DNA of 64,000 nucleotides from Streptococcus australis (GTDB taxonomy: Bacteria > Bacillota > Bacilli > Lactobacillales > Streptococcaceae): positions 62,001 through 126,000 of the forward strand of contig NZ_JAHZQQ010000001.1 of NCBI RefSeq assembly GCF_019930045.1, written 5' to 3'. The notes under the pieces are model-generated. The model saw only the letters and a program-made list of their open reading frames with translations. It had not been told where the DNA came from and did no database searches. How positions within the stretch are numbered: the stretch's first letter is position 1; every line of letters begins with the position of its first letter. A program made the translations under genes and the position numbers. This document shows positions 17,770-26,320 of the stretch, piece after piece.

Positions 17770-18398
17770 TAATACAAACCTTCTTTCTTGATGTAGTCCA
17801 AAACTGGTTTTGGCAACATAAAGTTGGGCGACCGACCTTGAGCGATAAACTCTCGCACCATGCTTGAAGAGATATCCATCAGGGGAACATCGACCCAAAT
17901 CACTGGATAAGAAGTTCCCGCTTTGTAACGGGGACGTTGAACACCGACAAACTGGACCATCTCCACTAACTCGTCAATCCGATACCACTTTGGCAGGTAG
18001 TCCACCATATCCGCTCCAATGATAAAGTAATAGTCTGTATCTGGGTCTCGCTCATTGAGCAACTTCATCGTATCGTAGGTATAAGAGATCCCTTTACGCT
18101 CTAGCTCAATCGTCTCGATTTCTAGCCCTTCAATCCCTTCGATGGCTAGTTCTAGCATTTTCAGGCGATGACGCTCATCAATGGTTTCTTTTTTATCCAC
18201 ATGCGGAGGCTCATATTCTGGCATGAGAAGGACCTTGTCCAAGCCCAATTGTTGGCGGACCTGGTCTGCAACCACGAGATGGGCATTATGGACCGGATTG
18301 AAATTCCCACCCAAAATACCAACTTGTTTGCGTTTCTTGTCTTTGATCTCTGGCTCTAACTCTACCTTGGTAAAGGGGGTTAATAGTTCAATGGCCAT
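17769..18398 (-). CDS. nadD: Nicotinate-nucleotide adenylyltransferase
   Basis: NadD adenylates nicotinate mononucleotide in NAD synthesis. The 209-residue protein carries [11 protein letters not shown] (nucleotidyltransferase HxGH region) and the I-S-S-S-M-V-R motif near the C-terminus. An N-terminal extension of about 25 residues precedes the core, as is usual in streptococci. It lies in the yqeG-yqeH-yhbY-nadD-yqeK-rsfS operon. Confidence 0.95.
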   Translation of the reverse strand: MAIELLTPFTKVELEPEIKDKKRKQVGILGGNFNPVHNAHLVVADQVRQQLGLDKVLLMPEYEPPHVDKKETIDERHRLKMLELAIEGIEGLEIETIELERKGISYTYDTMKLLNERDPDTDYYFIIGADMVDYLPKWYRIDELVEMVQFVGVQRPRYKAGTSYPVIWVDVPLMDISSSMVREFIAQGRSPNFMLPKPVLDYIKKEGLY

Positions 18399-18419
18399 AT
18401 ACCTGCTCTCCTGTGTCTC

Positions 18420-18731
18420 TTAGATTTCTTTTACTTTGACTGAAATCTTCCGGTTTTCTTTTTTGCTTGATTGTTTATACAAGATGAGGATGCGTCCAAT
18501 TTTTTGAACCGTATCCACACCGATTTCTTCTTCCAAGATTTCCGCTACTTCATGGATATTCTCGTCCGTATTTTGAAGGAGGGTGACCTTAATCAGTTCG
18601 CGAGCGTCTAGCGCTTGGCGAACACTGGTTTTGATTTGATCGTTAAGCCCGTTTTTCCCAATTTGGATAATAGGTTTGAGGCTATGGGCTTGGCTATTGA
18701 GGAAAGCCCGTTGTTTGGATGTTAATGTCAT
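18420..18731 (-). CDS. yhbY: YhbY-family RNA-binding protein (CRM domain)
   Basis: A 103-residue CRM-domain protein that associates with pre-50S particles in characterised bacteria. It shows the K-P-I-I-Q-I-G-K-N-G-L core with the G-x-N-G loop. The C-terminal ~20 residues are very basic. It has an AAGGA site before the ATG and stands 21 bp upstream of nadD. The 225 bp before it hold the multi-hairpin element. Confidence 0.94.
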   Translation of the reverse strand: MTLTSKQRAFLNSQAHSLKPIIQIGKNGLNDQIKTSVRQALDARELIKVTLLQNTDENIHEVAEILEEEIGVDTVQKIGRILILYKQSSKKENRKISVKVKEI

Positions 18732-18752
18732 GTTTTTATTTCCTTATTTTTT

Positions 18753-18905
18753 GATCGTTATTTTAAGTGGTGGGGACGGCCGGAACTAATTTTTCAAAGA
18801 TCTCATCTTTGAAAAATGGATTTCCTTACCTCAAAATGGAGCCTTAGTCTCCATTTTGCCCTTGCCAATCTATCGATTGGCAACTACACCACGGCAATAA
18901 CGATC
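18753..18905. repeat. Multi-hairpin intergenic element with terminal inverted repeats
   Basis: A 10-bp terminal inverted repeat GATCGTTATT / AATAACGATC (18753-18762, 18896-18905) is extended inward by GTGGTG / CACCAC (18767-18772, 18887-18892). It encloses three perfect hairpins in a row: 13 bp (18789-18801/18805-18817), 10 bp (18832-18841/18849-18858) and 9 bp (18862-18870/18875-18883). It occupies most of the yqeH-yhbY gap inside an operon, so it is presumably transcribed. It resembles a small mobile element (MITE) or a structured RNA; I do not recognise a named family. Confidence 0.7.
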
Positions 18906-18956
18906 CCTATTTGAGCTCACTTCGCTCGCTCTTCAATTTCATTCTATTTCAAATTT

Positions 18957-20063
18957 TTAAATAATAGCTTTACGACTTACGACGGCGACGCCTTCTGGTG
19001 CCCAGACGGCTACTTTTGCTTCTCCATTGACGCGGATCCAGCCGAGTCCTGAGATGACGAGGTCTGTCTTGTCCTTGATGGTAAACTCATGGGAAACCAA
19101 GGGTGGAAATTCTTCTTTTTCCTTGCTGTTAGGGGGTGTTAGTAAGCCACCGACATGCTTGTCATAAAAGACGGTCGCTCCTTCGAGTTTGGTCCGATGA
19201 AGCTTGAGTTCGTTATCAAAGAAGGCGGTGAAACCTTGTTTTTCTCCCTTGATAAAGTCAAAGCGTCCCAGACCACCCAAAAAGAGGGTTTGCTCGGGAT
19301 TGAGCTGATAAGTCTTGGGCTTGATTTCTTTTTTAGGACTGACATACTTGAGGTTTTTAGCCGTCAAGTAATGAGCCATCTGGTGGCGATGGATAATCCC
19401 TGGTGTATCATAGATGTAGGATCCATCGTCCAGTGGGATTTCAATCTTGTCCAGTGTTGTCCCTGGGAAGCGAGAGGTTGTAATGATATCCTTGTCTCCA
19501 GTGATTTCTTGGATGATCGCATTGATGAGGGTCGATTTCCCTACGTTGGTCACACCTACCACATAGACATCACGTCCCTTGCGGTACTGCTCAATCTTTT
19601 CCATCAAGTCCTTGATGGCACTCTTGTTTTGGGCAGAGGTGAGGACCACATCGACAGGACGCATCCCTTCTTCGTGGGCCCGCTCCATCAACCAATGGGT
19701 CACCTTGCTATCCTTGACAGACTTGGGCAAGATATCCTTTTTATTTCCAACTAAAAGGACATCATTACCTGCTACAAAGCGCGGTAAGCCAGGAATGACA
19801 GAACCATTAAAGTCAAAAATATCGACTACATTGACCACAAGTGCGTCACTATCCCCCACTTCGTGAAGGAGCTTTAGGAAATCATCATCTGTCAGATGCA
19901 CATCTGTGATTTCATTATAGTGACGCAGACGGAAACAGCGTTGGCAATAGACTTCGCCTGTTTCCAAGCCCTTTTCAAGAGCTGATTGGGGAGTATAGCC
20001 TAGCCCCTCTTTATTTTCTGTCTGAATGGGGGCTCCACAGCCAATACAGAATAATTCTTCCAT
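18957..20063 (-). CDS. yqeH: Circularly permuted ribosome-biogenesis GTPase YqeH
   Basis: YqeH is needed for 30S subunit assembly. The 368-residue protein opens with a zinc finger (C-I-G-C ... C-Q-R-C). The permuted GTPase domain follows, where the specificity motif N-K-K-D (G4) precedes the P-loop G-V-T-N-V-G-K-S-T (G1) and D-T-P-G (G3). The C-terminal domain is RNA-binding. It starts 2 bp after yqeG. Complete and of normal length. Confidence 0.95.
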   Translation of the reverse strand: MEELFCIGCGAPIQTENKEGLGYTPQSALEKGLETGEVYCQRCFRLRHYNEITDVHLTDDDFLKLLHEVGDSDALVVNVVDIFDFNGSVIPGLPRFVAGNDVLLVGNKKDILPKSVKDSKVTHWLMERAHEEGMRPVDVVLTSAQNKSAIKDLMEKIEQYRKGRDVYVVGVTNVGKSTLINAIIQEITGDKDIITTSRFPGTTLDKIEIPLDDGSYIYDTPGIIHRHQMAHYLTAKNLKYVSPKKEIKPKTYQLNPEQTLFLGGLGRFDFIKGEKQGFTAFFDNELKLHRTKLEGATVFYDKHVGGLLTPPNSKEKEEFPPLVSHEFTIKDKTDLVISGLGWIRVNGEAKVAVWAPEGVAVVSRKAII

Positions 20064-20065
20064 TC

Positions 20066-20593
20066 TTAGATTCCTTTTTTATATACAATTGGACCATATT
20101 TTTCGGCCATTTGCTTCATGACACGGCGTTCACGCGCCCGGTTGATCTGGGTCTTGATGGAGTCATGCTCGACCAAAGGCTTGACCAAAATCGAGCGAAT
20201 GCCTGCACGATGAGCAGCCCGGATATCCGTCATCAGTTGATCCCCGACCATGACCACTTCATTTTTCTTATAGTGGAAACGTTTGAGAGCCCGATCAATC
20301 CCAAAAGTAAAGGGCTTGAGCGACCAAGCTTCATAGTCAATATCAAATTTCTCAACAGCGCGCTTGACCCGTTTGGGACTATTATTAGACACCACGATAA
20401 CTCGAATCCCTCCATCACGAAGATCATGCAACCACTGGCGCATCTCTGGGGTGCCGTCCGGATTGTTCCAAGCAATCAAGGTATTATCCAAATCCACAAG
20501 GACCGCCTTGATGCCTTGTTTTTTCAAGTCTGCAACGGTGAGATCATAGGCTGCTTCCACCGCAAAATCTGGTTTGTAATTTTCGATTGACAC
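20066..20593 (-). CDS. yqeG: HAD IIIA-type phosphatase YqeG
   Basis: A 175-residue haloacid-dehalogenase phosphatase with motif I L-V-D-L-D-N-T-L, motif II V-S-N-N and motif III G-D-Q-L-M-T-D. The family includes the mitochondrial phosphatidylglycerophosphatase GEP4; the streptococcal substrate is not established. I prefer a GTG start at 20593, with GGAG 6 bp upstream and a product starting S-I-E-N-Y-K-P as in relatives; the ATG 12 bp before has no ribosome site. First gene of the operon. Confidence 0.9.
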   Translation of the reverse strand: MSIENYKPDFAVEAAYDLTVADLKKQGIKAVLVDLDNTLIAWNNPDGTPEMRQWLHDLRDGGIRVIVVSNNSPKRVKRAVEKFDIDYEAWSLKPFTFGIDRALKRFHYKKNEVVMVGDQLMTDIRAAHRAGIRSILVKPLVEHDSIKTQINRARERRVMKQMAEKYGPIVYKKGI

Positions 20594-20621
20594 GTTTTTC
20601 TCCATTTTTTATATTCTCTTC

Positions 20622-20630
20622 ATTGTAGCA
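20622..20630 (-). promoter_or_regulatory. Extended -10 promoter of the yqeG operon
   Basis: Minus strand TGCTACAAT, about 30 bp before the yqeG start; the -35 is poor, consistent with an extended -10 promoter. Confidence 0.55.
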
Positions 20631-20722
20631 TAAATGGACGTATTTTGCACTTGCTTCGTTGTCTCCCCTTTGTAAGAGGACCCATTCTATCTCTTTGATA
20701 TTCTCTAAAATAGACAAAATCG

Positions 20723-20750
20723 TTACAAAGTTCCAAAAACGTGGTATAGT
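20723..20750 (+). promoter_or_regulatory. Promoter of VTT-domain gene
   Basis: -35 TTACAA (20723-20728), 16-bp spacer, -10 TATAGT (20745-20750) with TGG just before it (extended -10). The start codon is 26 bp downstream. Confidence 0.65.
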
Positions 20751-20776
20751 AGAAGAAAAAAATACATGGAAGAGTT

Positions 20777-21397
20777 ATGATAGCAAAAGAAAAAAAATTG
20801 AGGGAGGTTTCTCCTCTCCTCCAAAAAATCATCAATTGGTCCTCCATCATTGGAGCCCTCGCAACCCTTGCATTCTGTATCTGGGCCTACTTTTCTGGCA
20901 TTCTTCAATCTAAAGAAACCCTGTCAGCCTTTATTTTGCAAGCCGGAATCTTTGGGCCTCCTCTTTTTATCTTGCTCCAAATTCTCCAGACGGTGGTGCC
21001 GATTATTCCTGGCGCTCTTACGTCTGTCGCTGGTGTCTTTATCTATGGCCACATCATTGGGACCATCTACAACTACATCGGCATCGTCATCGGCTGTGCC
21101 ATCATCTTCCACCTCGCAAGAATGTACGGGCCTAAGTTTGTCCAGTCTATGGTCAGCCAGAAGACTTACGACAAGTATATTAACTGGCTCAACGAAGGCA
21201 AGCGGTTTGATCGCTTCTTCATTTTCATGATGATCTGGCCCATCAGTCCTGCTGACTTTCTCTGCATGCTAGCTGGATTGACCAATATGACCTTTAAGCG
21301 CTATATGACCATTATTATTCTCTGTAAACCGATTACTCTAGTCATCTACACCTATGGTCTCACCTATATCATCGACTATTTCTGGCAAATGACCTAA
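20777..21397 (+). CDS. TVP38/TMEM64 (VTT-domain) membrane protein
   Basis: A 206-residue inner-membrane protein of the DedA/TVP38 group with about five or six hydrophobic segments. The conserved P-G-A-L-T-S-V-A-G-V-F-I-Y-G motif and the G-x-x-x-G-x-x-x-x-F/Y region are typical. Related DedA proteins flip undecaprenyl phosphate or other lipids, or maintain membrane potential; the role here is unknown. It is divergent from the yqeG operon and single, with its own promoter and terminator. Confidence 0.88.
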   Translation: MIAKEKKLREVSPLLQKIINWSSIIGALATLAFCIWAYFSGILQSKETLSAFILQAGIFGPPLFILLQILQTVVPIIPGALTSVAGVFIYGHIIGTIYNYIGIVIGCAIIFHLARMYGPKFVQSMVSQKTYDKYINWLNEGKRFDRFFIFMMIWPISPADFLCMLAGLTNMTFKRYMTIIILCKPITLVIYTYGLTYIIDYFWQMT

Positions 21398-21400
21398 AAA

Positions 21401-21432
21401 AGATGTTGGGCAAACACCCAGCATCTTTTTTT
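21401..21432. terminator. Bidirectional terminator
   Basis: A 10-bp stem with one G-U pair (21401-21410 with 21417-21426) is followed by seven T and preceded by A-rich sequence. It serves the VTT gene and the convergent EamA gene. Confidence 0.88.
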
Positions 21433-22342
21433 ATAGAATTCCTTTTTCTTTTTGAATAATGAGGTCTTTCAGAGAAATCAGAAGAACTGCTAACAAAATC
21501 ATCCCCATCCCTATAAAATCAATCGCATAGAACTGATCGTTCATAATCATATAGGCGAAAAACACAGCGGAAATAGGCTCAATAGAAGCTAATAAACTCC
21601 CCTTGACTGCCCCGACCATCGAGGTTCCTTTAAGAAAGACCGTATAAGCAAAAATGGTTCCTAACACAATCAAGCCAAAGAGGGCCCAGAGGTTATCCGA
21701 AGAATAGTGTCCTTGAAAGGATACCAAGCCACTAAAAGGAAGCATGAGAATCCCTGGCAAGAGCATGCCTACCCCAATGACCAGCATGCTTCCCCATTTT
21801 TTGATTAAATTGAGGGGTAAAATGATATAGAGAGCGTAGGCAAAGGCCGAAAACAAGCCCCAGCCTAGACCCTTGGGCGTAATAGCCAATTGATTCAACT
21901 GTCCATGGGTGGCAATCAGGAAGGTCCCCCCAATTGCTAACAGCATGGAAGCAATCTCAGAGACAGTAGGACCAACACGATCCTTGATGCAGGTATAGGC
22001 TAAAACACCAACCGGGCATACGTATTGAAGCACTGTTGCAGTTCCAGCATTGGTTTCTGCAATAGCAATCAGATAGGCTAACTGAGTCAATAGCAATCCC
22101 AAAAAGGCGAAGAGAATCAAAGAGATATAAGAACTTTTATCCTTAAAAAAGGCAACAAACTTCTCCTTGTCAGACAGATAGGCAAAGAGAAGGAGGACGG
22201 CACCTGAAATTAGTAAACGAATATTGGTTAAAACGATAGCTGAAAAACCGTGGGCCATCAAATATTGCCCGCTCACTCCAGAAAGCCCCCAGGCAATTCC
22301 AGCAATCACAGTCATCACGGTTCCTTTGAAAGATGTAGACAT
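21431..22342 (-). CDS. EamA/DMT-family metabolite exporter
   Basis: A ten-segment drug/metabolite transporter of 303 residues made of two EamA repeats. Each repeat has a paired structure, for example G-I-A-W-G-L-S-G-V-S in the first and A-S-I-E-P-I-S-A-V-F in the second. The substrate cannot be told; amino acids or small metabolites are usual. I use the ATG at 22342 behind GGAGG; an upstream TTG would overlap that site. Confidence 0.88.
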   Translation of the reverse strand: MSTSFKGTVMTVIAGIAWGLSGVSGQYLMAHGFSAIVLTNIRLLISGAVLLLFAYLSDKEKFVAFFKDKSSYISLILFAFLGLLLTQLAYLIAIAETNAGTATVLQYVCPVGVLAYTCIKDRVGPTVSEIASMLLAIGGTFLIATHGQLNQLAITPKGLGWGLFSAFAYALYIILPLNLIKKWGSMLVIGVGMLLPGILMLPFSGLVSFQGHYSSDNLWALFGLIVLGTIFAYTVFLKGTSMVGAVKGSLLASIEPISAVFFAYMIMNDQFYAIDFIGMGMILLAVLLISLKDLIIQKEKGIL

Positions 22343-22396
22343 GTTGCCTCCCAAAACGAATTAATACGGTACACTGCTTCTTCTCTATTCTATCAC

Positions 22397-22425
22397 AAAA
22401 ACCAGCCCAAATGGACTGGTTTTAT
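22397..22425 (-). terminator. Terminator of pulA (direct repeat copy 1)
   Basis: A hairpin with arms AAAACCAG / CTGGTTTT and A-tract toward the minus-strand downstream side. The 29-bp sequence is identical to 26275-26303 on the other side of pulA. Confidence 0.85.
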
Positions 22426-22466
22426 GTAGGATTTAAAAACTATTTTTAAATCCTTTCTAGAAGATC

Positions 22467-25400
22467 TTATTCTTCTTTTCTCCCGTTCTTAGCCATTCCT
22501 AACCCGAGACCTCCTAAGAGAAGGAGCCCAGCTAAGCTAGTGAGGTTGGAGCTCACTTCTCCTGTTTCAGGAAGCGCGCGAGTTGTACTTGCTTCTTCTC
22601 CATTTTCAACTGAAACGAATTCATGATGAGGAGTCAAATCTTGAACCTCTGGCTCTTCTTTCTTTCGAGCAAGAAGTTGTGACGTCGGTTTAGCAGTTTG
22701 CGAAGGAAGGACTTTATCTGGAGATGGAGATACCGGTGTATGGTATTCAGGACGATTTGGAAGAACAGGATTTTCAGCTTCTTCCTTAGTAGACAAACGC
22801 AAGACAGTTGCTGTCAAAGCATCTAGTCGAAGTCCTGTTTCTGTCCAAGAGATTCCTTTTGGATCAGTTAGATTGCTAATACCTGCTCGTTCACCATCCA
22901 CTAGAACATCTGCCTTTCTAAAGCGTTCGAAGTCCGTTCCTAATGCAAAGTCACGCGCCTTTGTATCGGCATTTACCAAGACTAGATAGACATCTCCATT
23001 GCTAGCAGTGATTTGGTAGCCAATCACCTGATCCTCTTCTTCAACTCCATTCTCACCTGGAATCGTCAAGAGCTTGACGTGGTTCTTCACTTCTTCCATG
23101 TTGTCCATCCGGAAGGCGTCTGTTGACTTACGAAGGGCAATCAAGCCTTTGGTGAAGGCGCGAGAGCGCGTATTCTCTGGATAGAGGGCTTCATTGGTTG
23201 CTTTTTCCCAATCGAAGTGGTTGATAGCATCGCTTGAATCATAAGAATCGTGGATAAAGTAAGGGTAATCAAATGGTTTTCCATTTTCATCTACTAATAA
23301 ATGAGATTTGTTTGGAACCTTGTCATCGGAAACAGGCGTGCGGTAAGCTGGATCCTTGAATTGCTTAGTCCGACCATATTCTTGACCAGAATGAAGGAAC
23401 GGTGTTCCTTGAGCTGTCAGCACGAGCAGGTTTCCGAGACGCAAGCGACGATGAATCTCTGCATTGTTGGCTGGGATACTAGGGTCCTTCTTGATCGACT
23501 GAGCGATAATATCAAAGAGGGTCAAGTTATCATGGGCCGCAATATATTGGATGACATCTCCTGGGCTATCTGCCTCAAAGTTGGTTGGTTGTGCGATGAG
23601 ATTCTTAAAGATAGTCGCAATCTTTCGTTTTCCATTGGTGATAAAGGCTGGTTGTCCCTCATTTGGATAACCTGATTTTAGATTGTTTCGAACATCATCT
23701 GAGAATACAGCAACGGTGTCTGTTTTCTTCATCCAGGATTGGTCTGCTGGTTGTACAGGACTATTTTCATCACCTGCATAGGTCACCCAGCCTTCTCCCA
23801 ACATGATGAGATTTGGATTCAGAGCCCGAGCCGCCTTGTAGGCTTCTTCGATAGAGGCCGCATCATGGTCACCCATCATGTCAAATCGGAAACCGTCCAC
23901 CTTATAAGTATCTACTAAATACTTAATTGAATCAACCAAGACTCGTTTGGACATGTAGTGGGTGGTTCCCAAACGTCCACCACCAAAGCTTGTCCGAGGT
24001 GTACCGTCCGCATCCATGAAATGGTAGTAATTTGGCTCGATATCCTCAAAGATGTCCACGTTAGCTGTATGGTTATAAACAACGTCTAGTACCACTCCCA
24101 TTCCGCGTTTGTGAATTTCATTGACCAAATTCTTGAATTCTTCAATCCGTTTTTGAGGATTGCTTGGATCTGTTGAGTACATACCTGTTAAGGCAAAGTA
24201 GTTCTGTGGATCATAACCCCAGTTGTAATTGCTGTTGCTTGATGCATACTCTAACAAGCGCTCGCTGTTTTTCAATTCATTAACGTGGTAATAAGACAGA
24301 ACTGGCAAGAGTTGAACGTGGGTTACACCAAGGTCTTTGAGGTAATCCAATTTTTCAACAAAGGAAGCAAAGGTCCCAAATTGGCTCTTAAGCTCTGATG
24401 CCAAAGCCGGATCAGAAGTGAAGTCGCGGACATGAGCTTCATAGATGATAGCATCTTCTCGCTTCTTAAAGTTTGGAATGGACGCATAGGTTAAGTCACT
24501 CGGACCTAATCTACTTGGATCAACAAAGGCTGCTTTTGCTACCTTATGAACCGCATCTGTCTTGGACAATTCACTGTTCCAAGCTGCCAACGATTTGGCA
24601 TACGGATCAAGAACGGTAAAGGTCTTCCCTTGGCGTTCAATTTCATACTGGTAGAAATAGCCCGTATAATCTTGGATATCCAGTCCTGAATCAGCAGAAA
24701 GAGTCTGCTTCCAAGTTCCTCGCTCCCCTTTTTCTAGAGCCACACGGCCAACTAGTTTTTCAGAATCGTTCTTATCATAGATGACAACGGATACCTTTTC
24801 CGCACTTGGTGACCAGAGGGTGAGATCAACCTTCTTCCCTCCTTCATGAAGATGAGCTCCGAGCGTTCCATCGTAGCTATAGGCTTCATCCTTGAGGCGC
24901 CAGTTCATTTTGGTTGTAAAGCGGTCATTGTCGTATTGAACCGTATAGGATTGATCAACCTGAGAGAAATCTCCTGTATAGGTTACTTTCTTTCCTGCTT
25001 CATCTAAAAGCAGGTCCGAGATGGTGACAGGATTTCCCTGAGCATCCGTGATCTTGGTCCGCTTGAGCAATTCTTCTTTCTGTGCTCCCGCCAAGGTCGA
25101 GAAGCTGGCTTCAATCTTTTCCTTACCGACATGCTGGGCACCTGTCATACGGATATCGTTGACATAATATGGATTGGTGTAAACAGTCGGATCATCGTCC
25201 CGTAAGAAAATCTGGCTATGGTTCTTCAAGTCAGCAAATTTATAATCTTCTTGTCGAATTTTCACATCATCTCCAGACTTACTCTCATCCAATAATAAGA
25301 AACCAAATTCTTTTGCAGCTTCCTTTAGGGGGATATCAATGTAACGACCGTATTTCCCTGTCGCTACAAAATCTGTCCCATCCGGCCAAGCAGCACTGCT

Positions 25401-26165
25401 CGGATTCTCTACATCTCCCCAATACCAGAGAGATTTTTTGTCATAATTTCCATCTGTCCGATAGTAATTGACTCTGACCGTTCCCTCTGCTTGAGGCTGA
25501 TAAGAATAGACTTTATATTTGTCATCTAACCAAGCTTCATTCATTTTTGGAGAGAGCAATTCAATGGACTTGTCCCCTGTGATATTGTCCCCTTTAACAT
25601 TGTTGATGAGGAAGCTAATCTTCTTAGCCTGATCATTTTTAAGTTTGACATCTAGATAATAGCCATAGTCATCCGTTTTTGCGTCCTTAAAGGATTGAGC
25701 ACCCGTCGGCCAGTTTTCCGAAGGCTTTTCAACATCATCCCAGGTCCAAAGCCCCTGAGTTTCCTTGTTTTCTTCTGGTAGCTTTTTCACGTGAATCCGG
25801 ATAGTCTGATCAGCTATCGGCTCCTCTGCCTTCTCAGACTGAGAAGAAGCCACTCCTTCAGTGAGGGCGCTTACATTTTCAGGCGCAGTGACACTTTCTT
25901 CCGCCACTTTTGGAGTTTCACTTGCCTCAGTGTTCGCAGCTGGTTTCACATCCGATGAAGAAATGCTTGCTTCATTTGACGGGGCTGTCACCACTTCTGA
26001 AGCTGGTGCAGGGGTATTGCCCACCTCATCCGCACTGACCGGACCAGCAAAGGCTGTTAATAAAGCCAAGCTCGTCGCAATCGCCACCGAACCAACGCCA
26101 TTTTTCAATCGACGAATCGCATAGACGACTTGTTTATCGCCTGACACAGAAGGTTTCTGTTTCAT
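22467..26165 (-). CDS. pulA: Cell-wall-anchored type I pullulanase
   Basis: Surface alpha-1,6-glucan debranching enzyme, 1232 residues, that lets streptococci use glycogen, pullulan and starch fragments. Order of parts: YSIRK-like signal peptide (Y15-A-I-R-R-L-K-N-G-V, cleavage near residue 45), Ala/Glu/Ser-rich linker, two CBM41 starch-binding modules (each with a W-x-W and W-P core), CBM48-like domain, then the GH13 catalytic domain. The type I marker Y-N-W-G-Y-D-P is present. From position I infer nucleophile Asp762 (F-R-F-D), acid/base Glu791 (G-E-G-W) and Asp879 (H-D-N). A linker, L-P-E-T-G at 1198-1202, a membrane helix and a charged tail follow for sortase anchoring. The ATG at 26165 has AAGGAG; the upstream ATG has none. 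Confidence 0.97.
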   Translation of the reverse strand: MKQKPSVSGDKQVVYAIRRLKNGVGSVAIATSLALLTAFAGPVSADEVGNTPAPASEVVTAPSNEASISSSDVKPAANTEASETPKVAEESVTAPENVSALTEGVASSQSEKAEEPIADQTIRIHVKKLPEENKETQGLWTWDDVEKPSENWPTGAQSFKDAKTDDYGYYLDVKLKNDQAKKISFLINNVKGDNITGDKSIELLSPKMNEAWLDDKYKVYSYQPQAEGTVRVNYYRTDGNYDKKSLWYWGDVENPSSAAWPDGTDFVATGKYGRYIDIPLKEAAKEFGFLLLDESKSGDDVKIRQEDYKFADLKNHSQIFLRDDDPTVYTNPYYVNDIRMTGAQHVGKEKIEASFSTLAGAQKEELLKRTKITDAQGNPVTISDLLLDEAGKKVTYTGDFSQVDQSYTVQYDNDRFTTKMNWRLKDEAYSYDGTLGAHLHEGGKKVDLTLWSPSAEKVSVVIYDKNDSEKLVGRVALEKGERGTWKQTLSADSGLDIQDYTGYFYQYEIERQGKTFTVLDPYAKSLAAWNSELSKTDAVHKVAKAAFVDPSRLGPSDLTYASIPNFKKREDAIIYEAHVRDFTSDPALASELKSQFGTFASFVEKLDYLKDLGVTHVQLLPVLSYYHVNELKNSERLLEYASSNSNYNWGYDPQNYFALTGMYSTDPSNPQKRIEEFKNLVNEIHKRGMGVVLDVVYNHTANVDIFEDIEPNYYHFMDADGTPRTSFGGGRLGTTHYMSKRVLVDSIKYLVDTYKVDGFRFDMMGDHDAASIEEAYKAARALNPNLIMLGEGWVTYAGDENSPVQPADQSWMKKTDTVAVFSDDVRNNLKSGYPNEGQPAFITNGKRKIATIFKNLIAQPTNFEADSPGDVIQYIAAHDNLTLFDIIAQSIKKDPSIPANNAEIHRRLRLGNLLVLTAQGTPFLHSGQEYGRTKQFKDPAYRTPVSDDKVPNKSHLLVDENGKPFDYPYFIHDSYDSSDAINHFDWEKATNEALYPENTRSRAFTKGLIALRKSTDAFRMDNMEEVKNHVKLLTIPGENGVEEEDQVIGYQITASNGDVYLVLVNADTKARDFALGTDFERFRKADVLVDGERAGISNLTDPKGISWTETGLRLDALTATVLRLSTKEEAENPVLPNRPEYHTPVSPSPDKVLPSQTAKPTSQLLARKKEEPEVQDLTPHHEFVSVENGEEASTTRALPETGEVSSNLTSLAGLLLLGGLGLGMAKNGRKEE

Positions 26166-26197
26166 ATCTGTCTCCTTAAAATGATTAGTGTTCAACC

Positions 26198-26235
26198 AGT
26201 ATAGCATGTAAGAATTATTTATGCAAGCGTTTTCT
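26198..26235 (-). promoter_or_regulatory. pulA promoter with overlapping cre site
   Basis: Minus strand -35 TTGCAT (26221-26226), 17-bp spacer, extended -10 TGCTATACT (-10 hexamer 26198-26203). The plus-strand sequence TGCAAGCGTTTTCT (26222-26235) fits the CcpA cre consensus TGWAANCGNTNWCA at 12 of 14 positions and covers the -35, which predicts glucose repression. Confidence 0.7.
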
Positions 26236-26274
26236 TAATTTATACTATCTTTTTATATTGTCCTCCCTAGTAAA

Positions 26275-26303
26275 AAAAACCAGCCCAAATGGACTGGTTT
26301 TAT
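26275..26303 (-). terminator. Terminator of the dehydrogenase gene (direct repeat copy 2)
   Basis: Identical over 29 bp to 22397-22425, placed 18 bp after the end of the minus-strand dehydrogenase gene and preceded by eight A. Confidence 0.85.
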
Positions 26304-26320
26304 TCATAAAATATACTAAT

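Noticed and set aside
17770-17898. 43-codon N-terminal extension of yqeK
   Set aside because: It runs inside nadD in another frame; the coupled ATG at 17769 fits the family.
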